The notes beneath the pieces are model-generated. The model searched no databases. It was not told where the DNA came from and saw only the letters and a program-made list of their open reading frames with translations. Below, in pieces: positions 35,080 through 43,634 of a stretch of DNA of 64,000 nt. The stretch's first letter is position 1. Every line of letters starts with the position of its first letter. The stretch is taken from positions 1,984,001-2,048,000 of the forward strand of contig NZ_CP114039.1 of assembly GCF_026965535.1 (NCBI RefSeq), given 5' to 3'. The position numbers and the translations under genes are program-made. Source of the stretch: Corallococcus sp. NCRR. GTDB taxonomy: Bacteria > Myxococcota > Myxococcia > Myxococcales > Myxococcaceae.

Positions 35080-36078
35080 ATGAAGAAGCGCCTGGGGGAC
35101 ATCCTGCTCGCGCGGGGTGTGGTGGATGCATTGCAGTTGCAGTCGGCGCTGGCGTACCAGCGCAAGTGGGGCGTGGCGCTGGGGCAGGTGGTGGTGGACC
35201 AGCGCTTCTGCACGGCGGAGGCGGTGCTGTCCGCGCTGGCGACCCAGTCCGGCGTGGAGGCGGTGGACCTGGACGCCCAGCCCCTGGACGCGTCGCTCGC
35301 GAGGCTGATTCCCTGCAAGGTGGCGGAGGCCCACCGCGTGGTGCCGCTGCGGCTGGAAGGGCAGGGGGCGCGGGAGGTGCTGGTGGTGGCCCTGGCCGCG
35401 CCGGCGAGCCTGGCCACCCTGGACGTGGTGAAGAGCGTGTCCGGCAAGGCGCGGGTGGTGCCCCGGCTGGCCACGGACGCGGCCCTGGGGCGGGCCATCG
35501 GGCGGCTGTACCGGGGTGAGCCGGCGACGCCGCGGCGCCGTCCCGGGATGGAGAGCTTCTCCCTGCCGGAGTGGGACGAGTCGATGCCCCTGGTGGTGGG
35601 CTCGTCCCTGGCGGAGCTGACGGACATGCCGGCCCCGGAGCCCGTGCGGCGGGCGGACAGCCCGGAGCTGCCCATGCTGGCGCCGCTGGAGCCCGCCTGG
35701 GTGCCGACGCCGAAGCCGCGCGTGACGGTGCGCGAGCAGGTGCTCGTGTATGGCTGGGGCGCGGACGCGGCGGCGGGCCTGGTGCGGGTGCTGAGCGGAG
35801 CGGGCTTCACGGTGAAGGTGGCGAGCACGGGGGACGTGTGCGCCGCGACGGAGGCGCAGGTGGTGGTGGCGCCGCTGCCCGCGATGGAGGTGCTGGCGCA
35901 GCGGCTGCGCGCGCAGGTGCTGGTGGCGGGCAAGGCGCCGGAGCGGGACCTGCCCCGCGCGCAGGCCGTGCATGCGCGGGGCTTCGTGGCGGCGCCGGTG
36001 GATCCGGACCTGCTGCTGCGCTCGGTGCGGCGGCTGTCGCGCGCCTCCGAGGAAGCGCGCCTCAAGCACGCGAGCTGA
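35080..36078 (+). CDS. MshEN/GspE-N-domain protein with receiver-like C-terminus
   Basis: 332 residues from the ATG at 35080 after GGAGGAGAACGA. The N-terminal 150 residues match the GspE/PilB N-terminal domain: RLGDILLARGVVDALQLQSALAYQRKWGVALGQVVVDQRFCTAEAVLSALATQSGVEAVDLDAQPLDASLARLIPCKVAEAHRVVPLRL. MshEN domains can bind c-di-GMP. The last 110 residues (QVLVYGWGADAAAGLVRVLSGAGFTVKVAST...) look like a receiver-type fold without the phospho-acceptor aspartate. No ATPase domain follows, so this is a stand-alone sensor or adaptor, perhaps in pilus or motility regulation. Confidence 0.82.
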   Translation: MKKRLGDILLARGVVDALQLQSALAYQRKWGVALGQVVVDQRFCTAEAVLSALATQSGVEAVDLDAQPLDASLARLIPCKVAEAHRVVPLRLEGQGAREVLVVALAAPASLATLDVVKSVSGKARVVPRLATDAALGRAIGRLYRGEPATPRRRPGMESFSLPEWDESMPLVVGSSLAELTDMPAPEPVRRADSPELPMLAPLEPAWVPTPKPRVTVREQVLVYGWGADAAAGLVRVLSGAGFTVKVASTGDVCAATEAQVVVAPLPAMEVLAQRLRAQVLVAGKAPERDLPRAQAVHARGFVAAPVDPDLLLRSVRRLSRASEEARLKHAS

Positions 36079-36687
36079 TCAGGGCAGCGCGACGAGCCGG
36101 GGCATCTCCTCCGGCGCGTCGGGGAGCCACAGCGAGCCCAGCTCCAGGGAGACGGAAGGGAAGGGGTCGGCGCGCACCAGGGCGTCGTCCTCGTGGCTCG
36201 CGGTGAGGAGCCAGCCGCGCTTGAGGCGCTGGTACACCTCCAGCGTGCGCGCGACGGGGTCCACCAGCCAGACGTAGGACACGCCGGCCCGCGCATACAG
36301 GGGCAGCTTGCGGGCCCGGTCCAGCGCGGTGGTGGCGGGGGTCAGCACTTCGCAGACCCAATCCGGCACCAGGGTGAAGAAGGCGGCGCCGGGCTCCGGC
36401 GGGGCGGCCACGCGCTCACGGCGCCAGGCGGCCAGGTCCGGCACGAGGATGTCCTCGCCCAGGTGCAGCTCCGGCGCGCGCAGGAAGCACCAGCGGCCGT
36501 TGCCGCCACGGCGCGGATCCAACCGCTCCCCCAGCTCCACTCCCATCATGAAGGCCGCGCGAGCGGGCGCCACGGAGAGGCGCGGCGAGGCCACCAGCTC
36601 GCCATCGAGGATTTCCCCCACCCAGCCCGACGGCAGCGCCGAGAGCAGGGAGTGAGAGGTGGGTTGAAGGTGCTGAAGTGCCGTCAT
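36079..36687 (-). CDS. Uma2-family (DUF820) PD-(D/E)xK nuclease-fold protein
   Basis: 202 residues from the ATG at 36687 after CGAGGATTC; an ATG at 36741 is less well placed. The DUF820 core is WVGEILDGELVASPRLSVAPARA, DILVPDLAAWRRE, then PDWVCEVLTPATTALDRARKLPLYARAGVSYVWLVDPVARTLEVY with the acidic and lysine positions of a PD-(D/E)xK site. The family is widespread, often multi-copy, with no settled function. Its stop abuts the convergent MshEN gene. Confidence 0.9.
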   Translation of the reverse strand: MTALQHLQPTSHSLLSALPSGWVGEILDGELVASPRLSVAPARAAFMMGVELGERLDPRRGGNGRWCFLRAPELHLGEDILVPDLAAWRRERVAAPPEPGAAFFTLVPDWVCEVLTPATTALDRARKLPLYARAGVSYVWLVDPVARTLEVYQRLKRGWLLTASHEDDALVRADPFPSVSLELGSLWLPDAPEEMPRLVALP

Positions 36688-36764
36688 GAATCCTCGGGGA
36701 GCGCCGGTGAACGCGAGGCATTCTAGGGAGGGGTCTGACATGCGGACCGCCACCCGCGGAGGCA

Positions 36765-38207
36765 CTACTTCCCGATGCAGAAGCGCTGGAAGAGGGTGTC
36801 CAGGAGTGCATCGGAAACGCTGGTTCCGGACACCTCGCCCAGGGCCTCCAGCGCGAGCCCCACCTCGCCGGAGAGGACCTCCAGGGTGGACACGCGTGAG
36901 GCCTCTTCCGCGCGGCCCAGCGCCTCGGCGGTGCGACGCAGGGCGTCCGCGTGACGCTCGGAGACCAGCGCCACCGCGGAGGGCGTGCCACCGCCCCACA
37001 GCCGCGTGAGTACGGAGGTCCGCAGCGCCTCCACCCCTTCGCCCGTGAGGCCGCTGACGCGCGGCGGGGCAGGGGAGGGGAGGGCCGCGGACGCCGCGTC
37101 GCGGATGGGCGATGCCCCCGCATCGTCAGACGGAGAAAGCGCGAAACGGTCCGCTCCCGCGCCGGCACGGGGCGAGTCCTGTTCCCGCCGCGCCCCCGGC
37201 AGGACATCGCACTTGCCGGTGACGACCAGCACGGGCGTGGCGCCGGCCTCGCGCGTCCACGACGCGGCCTCTTCGCGCGACGTCTCCGGAGGCAGCACCA
37301 GCACGGCCAGGTCCACGGCCGCGAGCAGCTCCCGCGTGCGCGCGATGCCCAAGGCCTCCACGCGTCCGGGCGCCTCGCGCAGGCCGGCGGTGTCGTAGAG
37401 GGTGACGCCCAGGCCGTCCCACTCGACGCGGGCCTCCAGCGCGTCGCGGGTGGTGCCGGGCTCGTCGTCCACCAGCGCGCGGGCCTCGCCCACCAGCCGG
37501 TTGAACAGCGTGGACTTGCCCGCGTTCACCGGGCCGTACAGCGCCACGCGCGCGCCCTGGCGCACCAGCCGTCCACAGCCCACCTCCGCGCGCAGCGCTT
37601 CAGCGACAGAGCGCAGCGCGGTGACGCGAGGCCCGGCTTCCGCGTCCGCGCCCTCCGCCTCGTCGGGGAAGTCGAGGACGCCTTCCAGGTCCGCGTGCAG
37701 CTCGCGCAGCGGCGTCTCCAGCGCGTGGATCCGCTCGGCCAACGCACCGGACAGACCGGCCGCTGCGGCGCGCACGGCCGCCTCCGAATCCGCGGCCACC
37801 AGGTCCGCGACCGCCTCCGCGCGGGTCAGGTCGATGCGGCCATTGAGGAACGCGCGCCGGGTGAACTCCCCGGGCAGCGCCGGACGCACGCGCTCGTCCT
37901 CCAGCGCCCGCTCGAGCAGCAGCCGCAACAGGCGCGGGCTGCCATGCGCCTGGAGCTCCACCACGTCCTCGCCGGTGAAGGACCGGGGCGTTTGGAAGTA
38001 GAGGAACAGGCCCTCATCCAGCACCGCGCCCGCCGCGTCCACGAATGACGCCAGGTACGCATGGCGCGGCGTGGGAGCCACCGGAACGCCGGGCGCGAGC
38101 CTCCGCCCCACCTCCAGCGCAGCCGGTCCGGACACGCGCAGGATGCCCACGGCCCCCGAGGCGGGTGCGGTGGCGAGCGCGACGATGGTGGCGGAGTCAG
38201 ACGTCAT
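36765..38207 (-). CDS. mnmE: tRNA modification GTPase MnmE (TrmE)
   Basis: 480 residues from the ATG at 38207 (another at 38213). N-terminal formyl-THF-binding domain with ATIVALATAPASGAVGILRVSG; central helical domain; inserted G domain with G1 GPVNAGKS (225-232), G2 TTRD (252-255), G3 DTAG (272-275); the last residues FCIGK carry the essential cysteine. The G4 position reads TGKCD instead of NKxD and is followed by an extra ~45-residue Ala/Ser/Pro stretch before SGLTGEG. Partner of MnmG. It starts 12 bp after the collagen-like gene on the same strand. Confidence 0.96.
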   Translation of the reverse strand: MTSDSATIVALATAPASGAVGILRVSGPAALEVGRRLAPGVPVAPTPRHAYLASFVDAAGAVLDEGLFLYFQTPRSFTGEDVVELQAHGSPRLLRLLLERALEDERVRPALPGEFTRRAFLNGRIDLTRAEAVADLVAADSEAAVRAAAAGLSGALAERIHALETPLRELHADLEGVLDFPDEAEGADAEAGPRVTALRSVAEALRAEVGCGRLVRQGARVALYGPVNAGKSTLFNRLVGEARALVDDEPGTTRDALEARVEWDGLGVTLYDTAGLREAPGRVEALGIARTRELLAAVDLAVLVLPPETSREEAASWTREAGATPVLVVTGKCDVLPGARREQDSPRAGAGADRFALSPSDDAGASPIRDAASAALPSPAPPRVSGLTGEGVEALRTSVLTRLWGGGTPSAVALVSERHADALRRTAEALGRAEEASRVSTLEVLSGEVGLALEALGEVSGTSVSDALLDTLFQRFCIGK

Positions 38208-38219
38208 GACCATTCCGAT

Positions 38220-39623
38220 TCACTGGCACGAAGCGCCGAGCGGCGTCAGGTCCTCCAGGTTGGTGAAGGCACAGCCCAGGGTCGCACTGTCTTCCGCCAC
38301 CGGCCGGGCCGAGAGCGTCGAATGCGCCACGCGCACCTGGGCCCCGGCCTTCGCGTAGCCCGCGACGCCGAAATTTTCGATGGTGGAATGATCGATCCGA
38401 AGAGTCACTCCGTTCCAGGGCTCGGAGTTCACGTAGAAGCCGTGGCCGGAAAGGCCCGACGTCCCGAACAGCTTGCTGGAGCGCACGACCATCCCCCCGC
38501 TCGATGCTTCGGTTGGGAATTCGCCGACGGATACGGCCGCGGACAGGGCGCCGTATCCCACGGTGACTTCGGAATCCACGAGGGACACGTTCGTGCCGTT
38601 GTCGGCCTGCACGCCGATGTTGCGCGGACCGCCCTGGGCAGCCGCGGAGATGAGCAGCCGCCGCAGGTGGACGATGTACCCGTAGGCGCGCACGCCAGTG
38701 ACCGCCGTGGTGGGGATCTCGCCCAGCGCCTCCACCCGCGAATCCTCCACGGTCACGTAGCTGTAATCGAAGGCGCATCCCAGCACCTCGCCGGTGGAGG
38801 ACTCCGCGCGGATGTCGGCGTGGGAGATCACGTTCATCCACATGGTGGCCACCATCGAGTAGTACACGCCGGCCGTGAACTTCTTGCCGTGAAGCGCTTC
38901 GAGCCGGACGTCCCGCACCGTGAAGTAGGGGGTGCCGCTGTAGAGCGCCACCGACCGGTCTCCACCACCCGTGTTGCCGATGTAGAGGTCACGTACCCCG
39001 GCCTCCTGGAATCCCTCCACCGTGCCCAGGCCGGACGTGGAGGACACGATGCGGGAGACCTGGGCACCCCTGCCCCGCAGGTACACGCCCTTCTTCAACT
39101 CAAGCCCCGTGTTCCCCAGGTCGTAGGTCCCGGCCCCCAACTCCAGCACCCAGACCTCCGAACCATCCGAGGGCACGGCGTCGACAGCGGCCCGCAGCGC
39201 GGCACCGGACTCCAGCGCGGTGGCGGCCAGAGGAATCAGCCGGATCCGCGCGGTCGCGAGTACGTCCGCGGCGGAGGGGCCCATGTCACCCTTCGGGCCC
39301 ATGGCACCGGCCGCCCCCGCGGGCCCCGGAATCCCTTGAGGCCCCGTCGCACCGTCGGCACCCCGAGGTCCCATCGCACCGTCGGCACCCCGAGGTCCCG
39401 TCGCACCGTCGGCACCCTGGGGACCGGTCGCGCCCGCCGGCCCCTGCGGACCTTGAGGCCCCATCTCACCTACGGGCCCCGGAATCCCCGGCGGCCCCTG
39501 CGTCCCCGAGGGGCCCGCCTCTCCCGACTTGCAGCCGGACACGACCAACAACAACGCCACCACTGCACGGCGAACAAGCGAAGCACCCACGGGAGCAGCC
39601 CCCTCGGAACGGAAGGCGCGCAT
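38220..39623 (-). CDS. Collagen-like lipoprotein with parallel beta-helix domain
   Basis: 467 residues from the ATG at 39623. The lipobox VVSGC is followed at once by about 80 residues of uninterrupted Gly-X-Y repeats ([20 protein letters not shown] and on through GPKGDMGPS), including the sub-repeat [10 protein letters not shown]. The remaining 350 residues resemble a right-handed beta-helix of the pectate-lyase type ([57 protein letters not shown]). Predicted to be a surface-anchored stalk-and-head protein. It directly precedes mnmE on the same strand with a 12-bp gap, so it may share its transcript. Confidence 0.85.
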   Translation of the reverse strand: MRAFRSEGAAPVGASLVRRAVVALLLVVSGCKSGEAGPSGTQGPPGIPGPVGEMGPQGPQGPAGATGPQGADGATGPRGADGAMGPRGADGATGPQGIPGPAGAAGAMGPKGDMGPSAADVLATARIRLIPLAATALESGAALRAAVDAVPSDGSEVWVLELGAGTYDLGNTGLELKKGVYLRGRGAQVSRIVSSTSGLGTVEGFQEAGVRDLYIGNTGGGDRSVALYSGTPYFTVRDVRLEALHGKKFTAGVYYSMVATMWMNVISHADIRAESSTGEVLGCAFDYSYVTVEDSRVEALGEIPTTAVTGVRAYGYIVHLRRLLISAAAQGGPRNIGVQADNGTNVSLVDSEVTVGYGALSAAVSVGEFPTEASSGGMVVRSSKLFGTSGLSGHGFYVNSEPWNGVTLRIDHSTIENFGVAGYAKAGAQVRVAHSTLSARPVAEDSATLGCAFTNLEDLTPLGASCQ

Positions 39624-39697
39624 TCTCACCTGGGATGCTTTCGCACCGGAAGAAGGCCTGCCCGCGCCCGGAATGGGGGCGCGGAGGCCTCTTCCTC

Positions 39698-39925
39698 CTA
39701 CCGGACGCCCTGCGGCGGAGTGGAGCCGCGAGCAGCGCGCTCCACGTCTTCGCGGTGTGCCTCGATGTACTTCTCCACCTCGGCGTCGTCGACCTCCAGG
39801 TCGCGCAGCACGCCCGGGTAGACGAAGCGGAACGCCGGGGACTCCTCGTCCCCCCGCAGGCGGAAGCTCATCTTCAGCACCGCCGCGCCATACAGCTTGT
39901 CCTTCAAACCCTTCGCCTTACCCAT
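39698..39925 (-). CDS. Small conserved-type protein between jag and the collagen-like gene
   Basis: 75 residues from the ATG at 39925, preceded by GAGAGGAACGA. The sequence [67 protein letters not shown] has the balanced composition of a folded cytoplasmic protein. I do not recognise a family. It follows jag by 46 bp on the same strand and is likely part of the rpmH-jag transcript. Confidence 0.65.
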   Translation of the reverse strand: MGKAKGLKDKLYGAAVLKMSFRLRGDEESPAFRFVYPGVLRDLEVDDAEVEKYIEAHREDVERAARGSTPPQGVR

Positions 39926-39971
39926 TCGTTCCTCTCGTGCCCGCCGGCGGTCCCTGGCGGGCACAGCCCGC

Positions 39972-40760
39972 TCAGGCGTCGACGTCGTCTTCGTCGTCGT
40001 CCGGCAGCAGGCTCCGCTTGGGCATCGGGGCGGGCTTCGCCGGGGTGAACACCACGCGTCGGTTGCGGCCTTCGCCTTCCGCCGCCACCTTCACTCCGTC
40101 CACTCCTTCTACTGCCTTCAGGACGCGCGCGCGGTCCTCAGTCTTCATCGCGGCGAACGCATAGAAGCGCCCCAGGCTGGCGGACTTCTCCGCGAGCTTG
40201 CGGACGGCCGCCCGGAACACCGGATCCTCTTCGACCTGCAGCGCGCGCTCGTCCGTCTCCGCGGCCTTCGCGGGAGCCTGCTGTGCAGCCGACTTTCCGG
40301 CCTGCTGCGCCGGCTGCCCACCGCGAGCGTTGCGCTGCTGCGGCTGCGCGGCCGGAGCGGGCGCCGCGGCCCGGGCCGGCTGCTGCGCGGGCGTGGAGGC
40401 CACCTGCGCCACGGACGCGGCCGGAGCGGCGGCCTGCTGCTGCGCCGCCGCGTCACGGCGCGGCCGGGGCTCCGGGTGCGCGCCCGCGCCCAGCATCACC
40501 CAGCGGCGCTCCACGCCAGGGCGGTGGAGCATCTTGTTGAGCAGGAACTGGAGCGAATCCAGCACCTGGCTGCGCTTGCCCGGCTCCACGCCCGGAGGCG
40601 CGCCGGACTCGAAGTGGAGCGCCACGGACAGGCTGCCGTCGGCCGCGTCCTGCAGGTCCAGCCGCGCCGGGAACCCCATCAGCCCGAGGATGTCCGTGAG
40701 CAGCTTCTCCACCCGGGGTCGGAAGTCCCCGCCGCCCGCCACCACCTGTGCCCCGCTCAC
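39972..40760 (-). CDS. jag: Jag/KhpB-like RNA-binding protein (KH-R3H)
   Basis: 262 residues from a GTG that overlaps the yidC stop (GTGA). A type II KH-like region (RVEKLLTDILGLMGFPARLDLQD...SLQFLLNKMLHRPG) is followed by an Ala/Gln/Pro-rich linker of about 90 residues and an R3H-like region (DPVFRAAVRKLAEKSASLGRFYAFAAMKTEDRARVLKAVEG). The R3H histidine is not obvious and the Jag_N domain of Firmicute proteins is absent. Synteny behind yidC supports the name. KhpB/Jag proteins bind RNA and affect division and envelope genes. Confidence 0.85.
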   Translation of the reverse strand: MSGAQVVAGGGDFRPRVEKLLTDILGLMGFPARLDLQDAADGSLSVALHFESGAPPGVEPGKRSQVLDSLQFLLNKMLHRPGVERRWVMLGAGAHPEPRPRRDAAAQQQAAAPAASVAQVASTPAQQPARAAAPAPAAQPQQRNARGGQPAQQAGKSAAQQAPAKAAETDERALQVEEDPVFRAAVRKLAEKSASLGRFYAFAAMKTEDRARVLKAVEGVDGVKVAAEGEGRNRRVVFTPAKPAPMPKRSLLPDDDEDDVDA

Positions 40761-42580
40761 TTGCGTTTGCCTCCCCCGGCGGTGACCACCGCCGGCGTCC
40801 CGCCACCCGTCTGGTTCTTCTTGCGGTCCAGCCACTTGCGCAGGCCCCACTGCTGGCCAATGGAGAGCACGTTGTTCGTGAAGATGTAGAGCGACAGGCC
40901 CGCCGGGTACTGCAGCAGCGTGAAGGTGAAGATGATGGGCATCACCCAGGTCATCATCCGCGCCTGCGCCGCGTCCATCATCTGCGGCTGCATCTTCTGC
41001 GTGATGATCATCGACACGCCCAGCGCCAGCGGCAGGATGTACGTGGGGTCCTTGTAGGTGAGGTCGCGCCAGACGGGGCCGAAGAAGGGCTCGCCGTAGA
41101 TTTCGAAGCTGTTGCGCAGCGACGTGAACAGGGCAATCCACACCGGCATCTGGATGAGCAGCGGCAGACAGCCGCCCAGGGGGTTCACCTTCGCCTCCTG
41201 GTACAGCTTCATGATCTCCAGGTTCTGGCGCTCCTTGTCGTCCGCGAACTTCTTGCGGATCTCATCCATCTTCGGCTGCAGCACCTTCACCGCCTCCATG
41301 CTGACCATGGAGCGGTAGGTGAGCGGCAGCAGCGCCAGCTTCACCACCACGGTGAGCAGGATGATGGCGACGCCCCAGTTCCCCACGATGCCGTGGAAGA
41401 ACTTCATGACGGCGAGCAGCAGCTTGCAGACCACCGCCCAGATGCCGAAGTCGACCGTGTCCTCCAGCATGGGGTGGAAGGCCGTGGTGGACAGGCCGGC
41501 CACGCCGCGCAGCTCCGTGCCGGGCACGATGCGCAGGAGGTCCGGGTCCTTGGGGCCCGCGTAGCCGCCGAAGCGGAAGGTGGCCACCTGGCCGGGGGCC
41601 ACGTTGAGCGGGAAGCCCGCGGACACCTCGCGCGCGGTGGGCGTGGCGGTCAGCGTGCAGTGCCCCTGCAGCGCGCCGTCCAGCGGGTAGAGCGCGGACA
41701 GGAAGTACTGCTGGTTGATGCCGAAGAAGGAGATGGGGCCCTTCGTCTCCTCGGGCGGCTTGTCGCCCGGGGACAGGTTGTGGAGCTTGTCCTCCACCCA
41801 GCACGCGGAGCGGCTCAGGTTGCCCACGCCGCCGAAGAAGGACGGTGCGTGCTCGAACTCCGGGTCGATGGCGCGGCCGTAGTGAACCTTGAGCTCACCC
41901 GACTGCGCCTGGGCGGAGGTGTTGCGCACCTGGAGGGTGTAGGTGAACTCGAAGCCCTCGCGAGGCCACAGCACCGTCTTCGTCACCTCCCACGGACCCT
42001 GGCGGCCGGTGAACACCACGCTGCCGCCGTTGTCGGTGGGGGCCTCCTGCACGGCGTAGCGGGTGTTCGCCGCCAGCGGGGAAGCGCCTTCGATGGTCAC
42101 CGCGAGCGGCAGCGGCTGGCCGGGCACCGGGTGCGCCACGTTCATCTGCGGCGGCGGGGGGATGTCCTTGCCGAAGAGCTTCTCGAAGCCCTCCTTGACG
42201 GTGAGCGACTGCTGCTCGCGCATCTTCGTGCCCTGGAGCACGGCGGAGGTGAGGCCGGCGCCCTCCGAGGAGAAGGTGTACTTCACCTCCGGGCGGGCGA
42301 ACTCCACGGTGCGCGCGGGGGGCGCCGGGACCTCCGCGTGGGTGCCCGCGTCCTCTCCACCCGTGACGCCCGGCGGCGGCACGGCGGCCATGCCCGGGGT
42401 GCCGGCGTCGGTCGTCGCGGCGATTTCCACGCCCGCGTCCGCCCCTTCCGCGCCCGGGGGCGGCCCCTTGGGGGCGAAGAAGAAGGTGTAGGCGGCGGTG
42501 GCCGCGAAGGAGAGGGCGAGCGCCAGGAGCAGCCGCTTCTGAGAATCGTTGGACTGGGGCGACAGCGGGTCGTTCGTCAT
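40757..42580 (-). CDS. yidC: Membrane protein insertase YidC
   Basis: 607 residues from the ATG at 42580. N-terminal transmembrane helix (LLLALALSFAATAAYTFFFAP), a large periplasmic beta-sandwich of the Gram-negative type (about 60-360), then the Oxa1 core with NWGVAIILLTVVVKLALLPLTYRSMVSMEAVKVLQPKMDEIRKKFADDKERQNLEIMKLYQEAKVNPLGGCLPLLIQMPVWIALF. It inserts membrane proteins alone or with SecYEG. Cotranscribed with yidD upstream and jag downstream. Confidence 0.97.
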   Translation of the reverse strand: MTNDPLSPQSNDSQKRLLLALALSFAATAAYTFFFAPKGPPPGAEGADAGVEIAATTDAGTPGMAAVPPPGVTGGEDAGTHAEVPAPPARTVEFARPEVKYTFSSEGAGLTSAVLQGTKMREQQSLTVKEGFEKLFGKDIPPPPQMNVAHPVPGQPLPLAVTIEGASPLAANTRYAVQEAPTDNGGSVVFTGRQGPWEVTKTVLWPREGFEFTYTLQVRNTSAQAQSGELKVHYGRAIDPEFEHAPSFFGGVGNLSRSACWVEDKLHNLSPGDKPPEETKGPISFFGINQQYFLSALYPLDGALQGHCTLTATPTAREVSAGFPLNVAPGQVATFRFGGYAGPKDPDLLRIVPGTELRGVAGLSTTAFHPMLEDTVDFGIWAVVCKLLLAVMKFFHGIVGNWGVAIILLTVVVKLALLPLTYRSMVSMEAVKVLQPKMDEIRKKFADDKERQNLEIMKLYQEAKVNPLGGCLPLLIQMPVWIALFTSLRNSFEIYGEPFFGPVWRDLTYKDPTYILPLALGVSMIITQKMQPQMMDAAQARMMTWVMPIIFTFTLLQYPAGLSLYIFTNNVLSIGQQWGLRKWLDRKKNQTGGGTPAVVTAGGGKRK

Positions 42581-42632
42581 GGAGTTCCCTGTGCCGGCGG
42601 CACGGCGCCGGAGGGCGGGCGGAAGCAAACCG

Positions 42633-42851
42633 TCAGGGGACGGGATCGAATCCACCGGGGTGGAATGGCTGGCAGCGCAGCAGGCGCCAGACGGTGAGGG
42701 CGCTGCCCTTCAAACCGCCGTGCTTCTCCAGCGCCTGCATGGCGTAGGTGGAGCACGAGGGATGGAACCGGCACGCCTTCGGCAGCAGCGGCCCCAGGAA
42801 CCGCCGGTAGAAGCGGATGGGCAGGGCGATGACGAAGGCGAGTGGACTCAT
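42633..42851 (-). CDS. yidD: Membrane protein insertion efficiency factor YidD
   Basis: 72 residues, full length. [62 protein letters not shown] contains the family cysteines and the RCxPxHPGGxDPV ending. It assists YidC-dependent insertion at the inner membrane. Its ATG overlaps the rnpA stop by 4 bp, giving translational coupling. Confidence 0.96.
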   Translation of the reverse strand: MSPLAFVIALPIRFYRRFLGPLLPKACRFHPSCSTYAMQALEKHGGLKGSALTVWRLLRCQPFHPGGFDPVP

Positions 42852-43267
42852 GGGGCGGGCTCTTTAGGAGGCACGCGCGGTGCCGGAAAGAGCCGTTGCA
42901 GCTTACGGGTGACGCCGTCGAACGCACGGGAAACTTGCGCGAAGGAGGCTTCCTTCGCCGAGGAGCGGACGACCAGGACTACGTCGAGACCGGGGGGCCA
43001 TTGCCCGCGGTGCTTGCGGAACAGCTCGCGGAGCACTCTGCGCAGGCGTGCGCGCACCACCGCGTTGCCCACCTTGCTGGAGACGGTGAGCCCTACGCGG
43101 GAGTGCGCCCGGTTGTTGCGTTGAACGAGGGCCAGGAGGCAGTCGGACGGAAGCTTCTGACCGCCCTCCTGGACTTCGAGGAACTCACGGCGCTGGAGCA
43201 GGCGAAGGGCCTTGGGGAAGCGCTCGTCGGTTGCCTGAGGCACCCGCGGCGCCGCTCCCTCGGCCAT
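42848..43267 (-). CDS. rnpA: Ribonuclease P protein component
   Basis: 139 residues. The RNR motif region reads [28 protein letters not shown], preceded by [31 protein letters not shown] and followed by [22 protein letters not shown]. It binds RNase P RNA to mature tRNA 5' ends. Starts 15 bp after the rpmH stop in the usual rpmH-rnpA order. Confidence 0.96.
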   Translation of the reverse strand: MAEGAAPRVPQATDERFPKALRLLQRREFLEVQEGGQKLPSDCLLALVQRNNRAHSRVGLTVSSKVGNAVVRARLRRVLRELFRKHRGQWPPGLDVVLVVRSSAKEASFAQVSRAFDGVTRKLQRLFPAPRVPPKEPAP

Positions 43268-43282
43268 CGTCCGTGCGTCCAG

Positions 43283-43435
43283 TTACTTCTTGAACGACGA
43301 CACCACCAGGCGCTTACGGCCCTTGGCCCGGCGGCGCTTGAGGACATCCCGGCCGCCCTTGGTGGCATTCCGCTTACGGAACCCGTGGGCGCGGTTGCGC
43401 CGGATCTTCGACGGCTGGTACGTGCGCTTGGACAC
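43283..43435 (-). CDS. rpmH: 50S ribosomal protein L34
   Basis: 50 residues from a GTG with AGGAG five bases upstream. The protein, [20 protein letters not shown] followed by [20 protein letters not shown] and [10 protein letters not shown], is a textbook L34, basic throughout, with the TYQPSK and RRxRxHGFRxR motifs. It heads the rpmH-rnpA-yidD-yidC-jag run. Promoters should lie in 43436-43634. Confidence 0.97.
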   Translation of the reverse strand: MSKRTYQPSKIRRNRAHGFRKRNATKGGRDVLKRRRAKGRKRLVVSSFKK

Positions 43436-43634
43436 AACGACTCCTGAGAGCTGAAGGTCGCACCTGAATCAACGGCGCGACCCGTACATTGGAAAGGGGG
43501 CGTCCGTAACCCTATTTCCTGGACAAGTCAATCAAGGATCACCAGCGCCGACCAAGCAGGCCCGGTCCCAAGGGGTCCCGGGCCCCCCGTGTAGGGGTGA
43601 AGCATACTCCGATCACCCCCCGGGTGCCGTCAGG

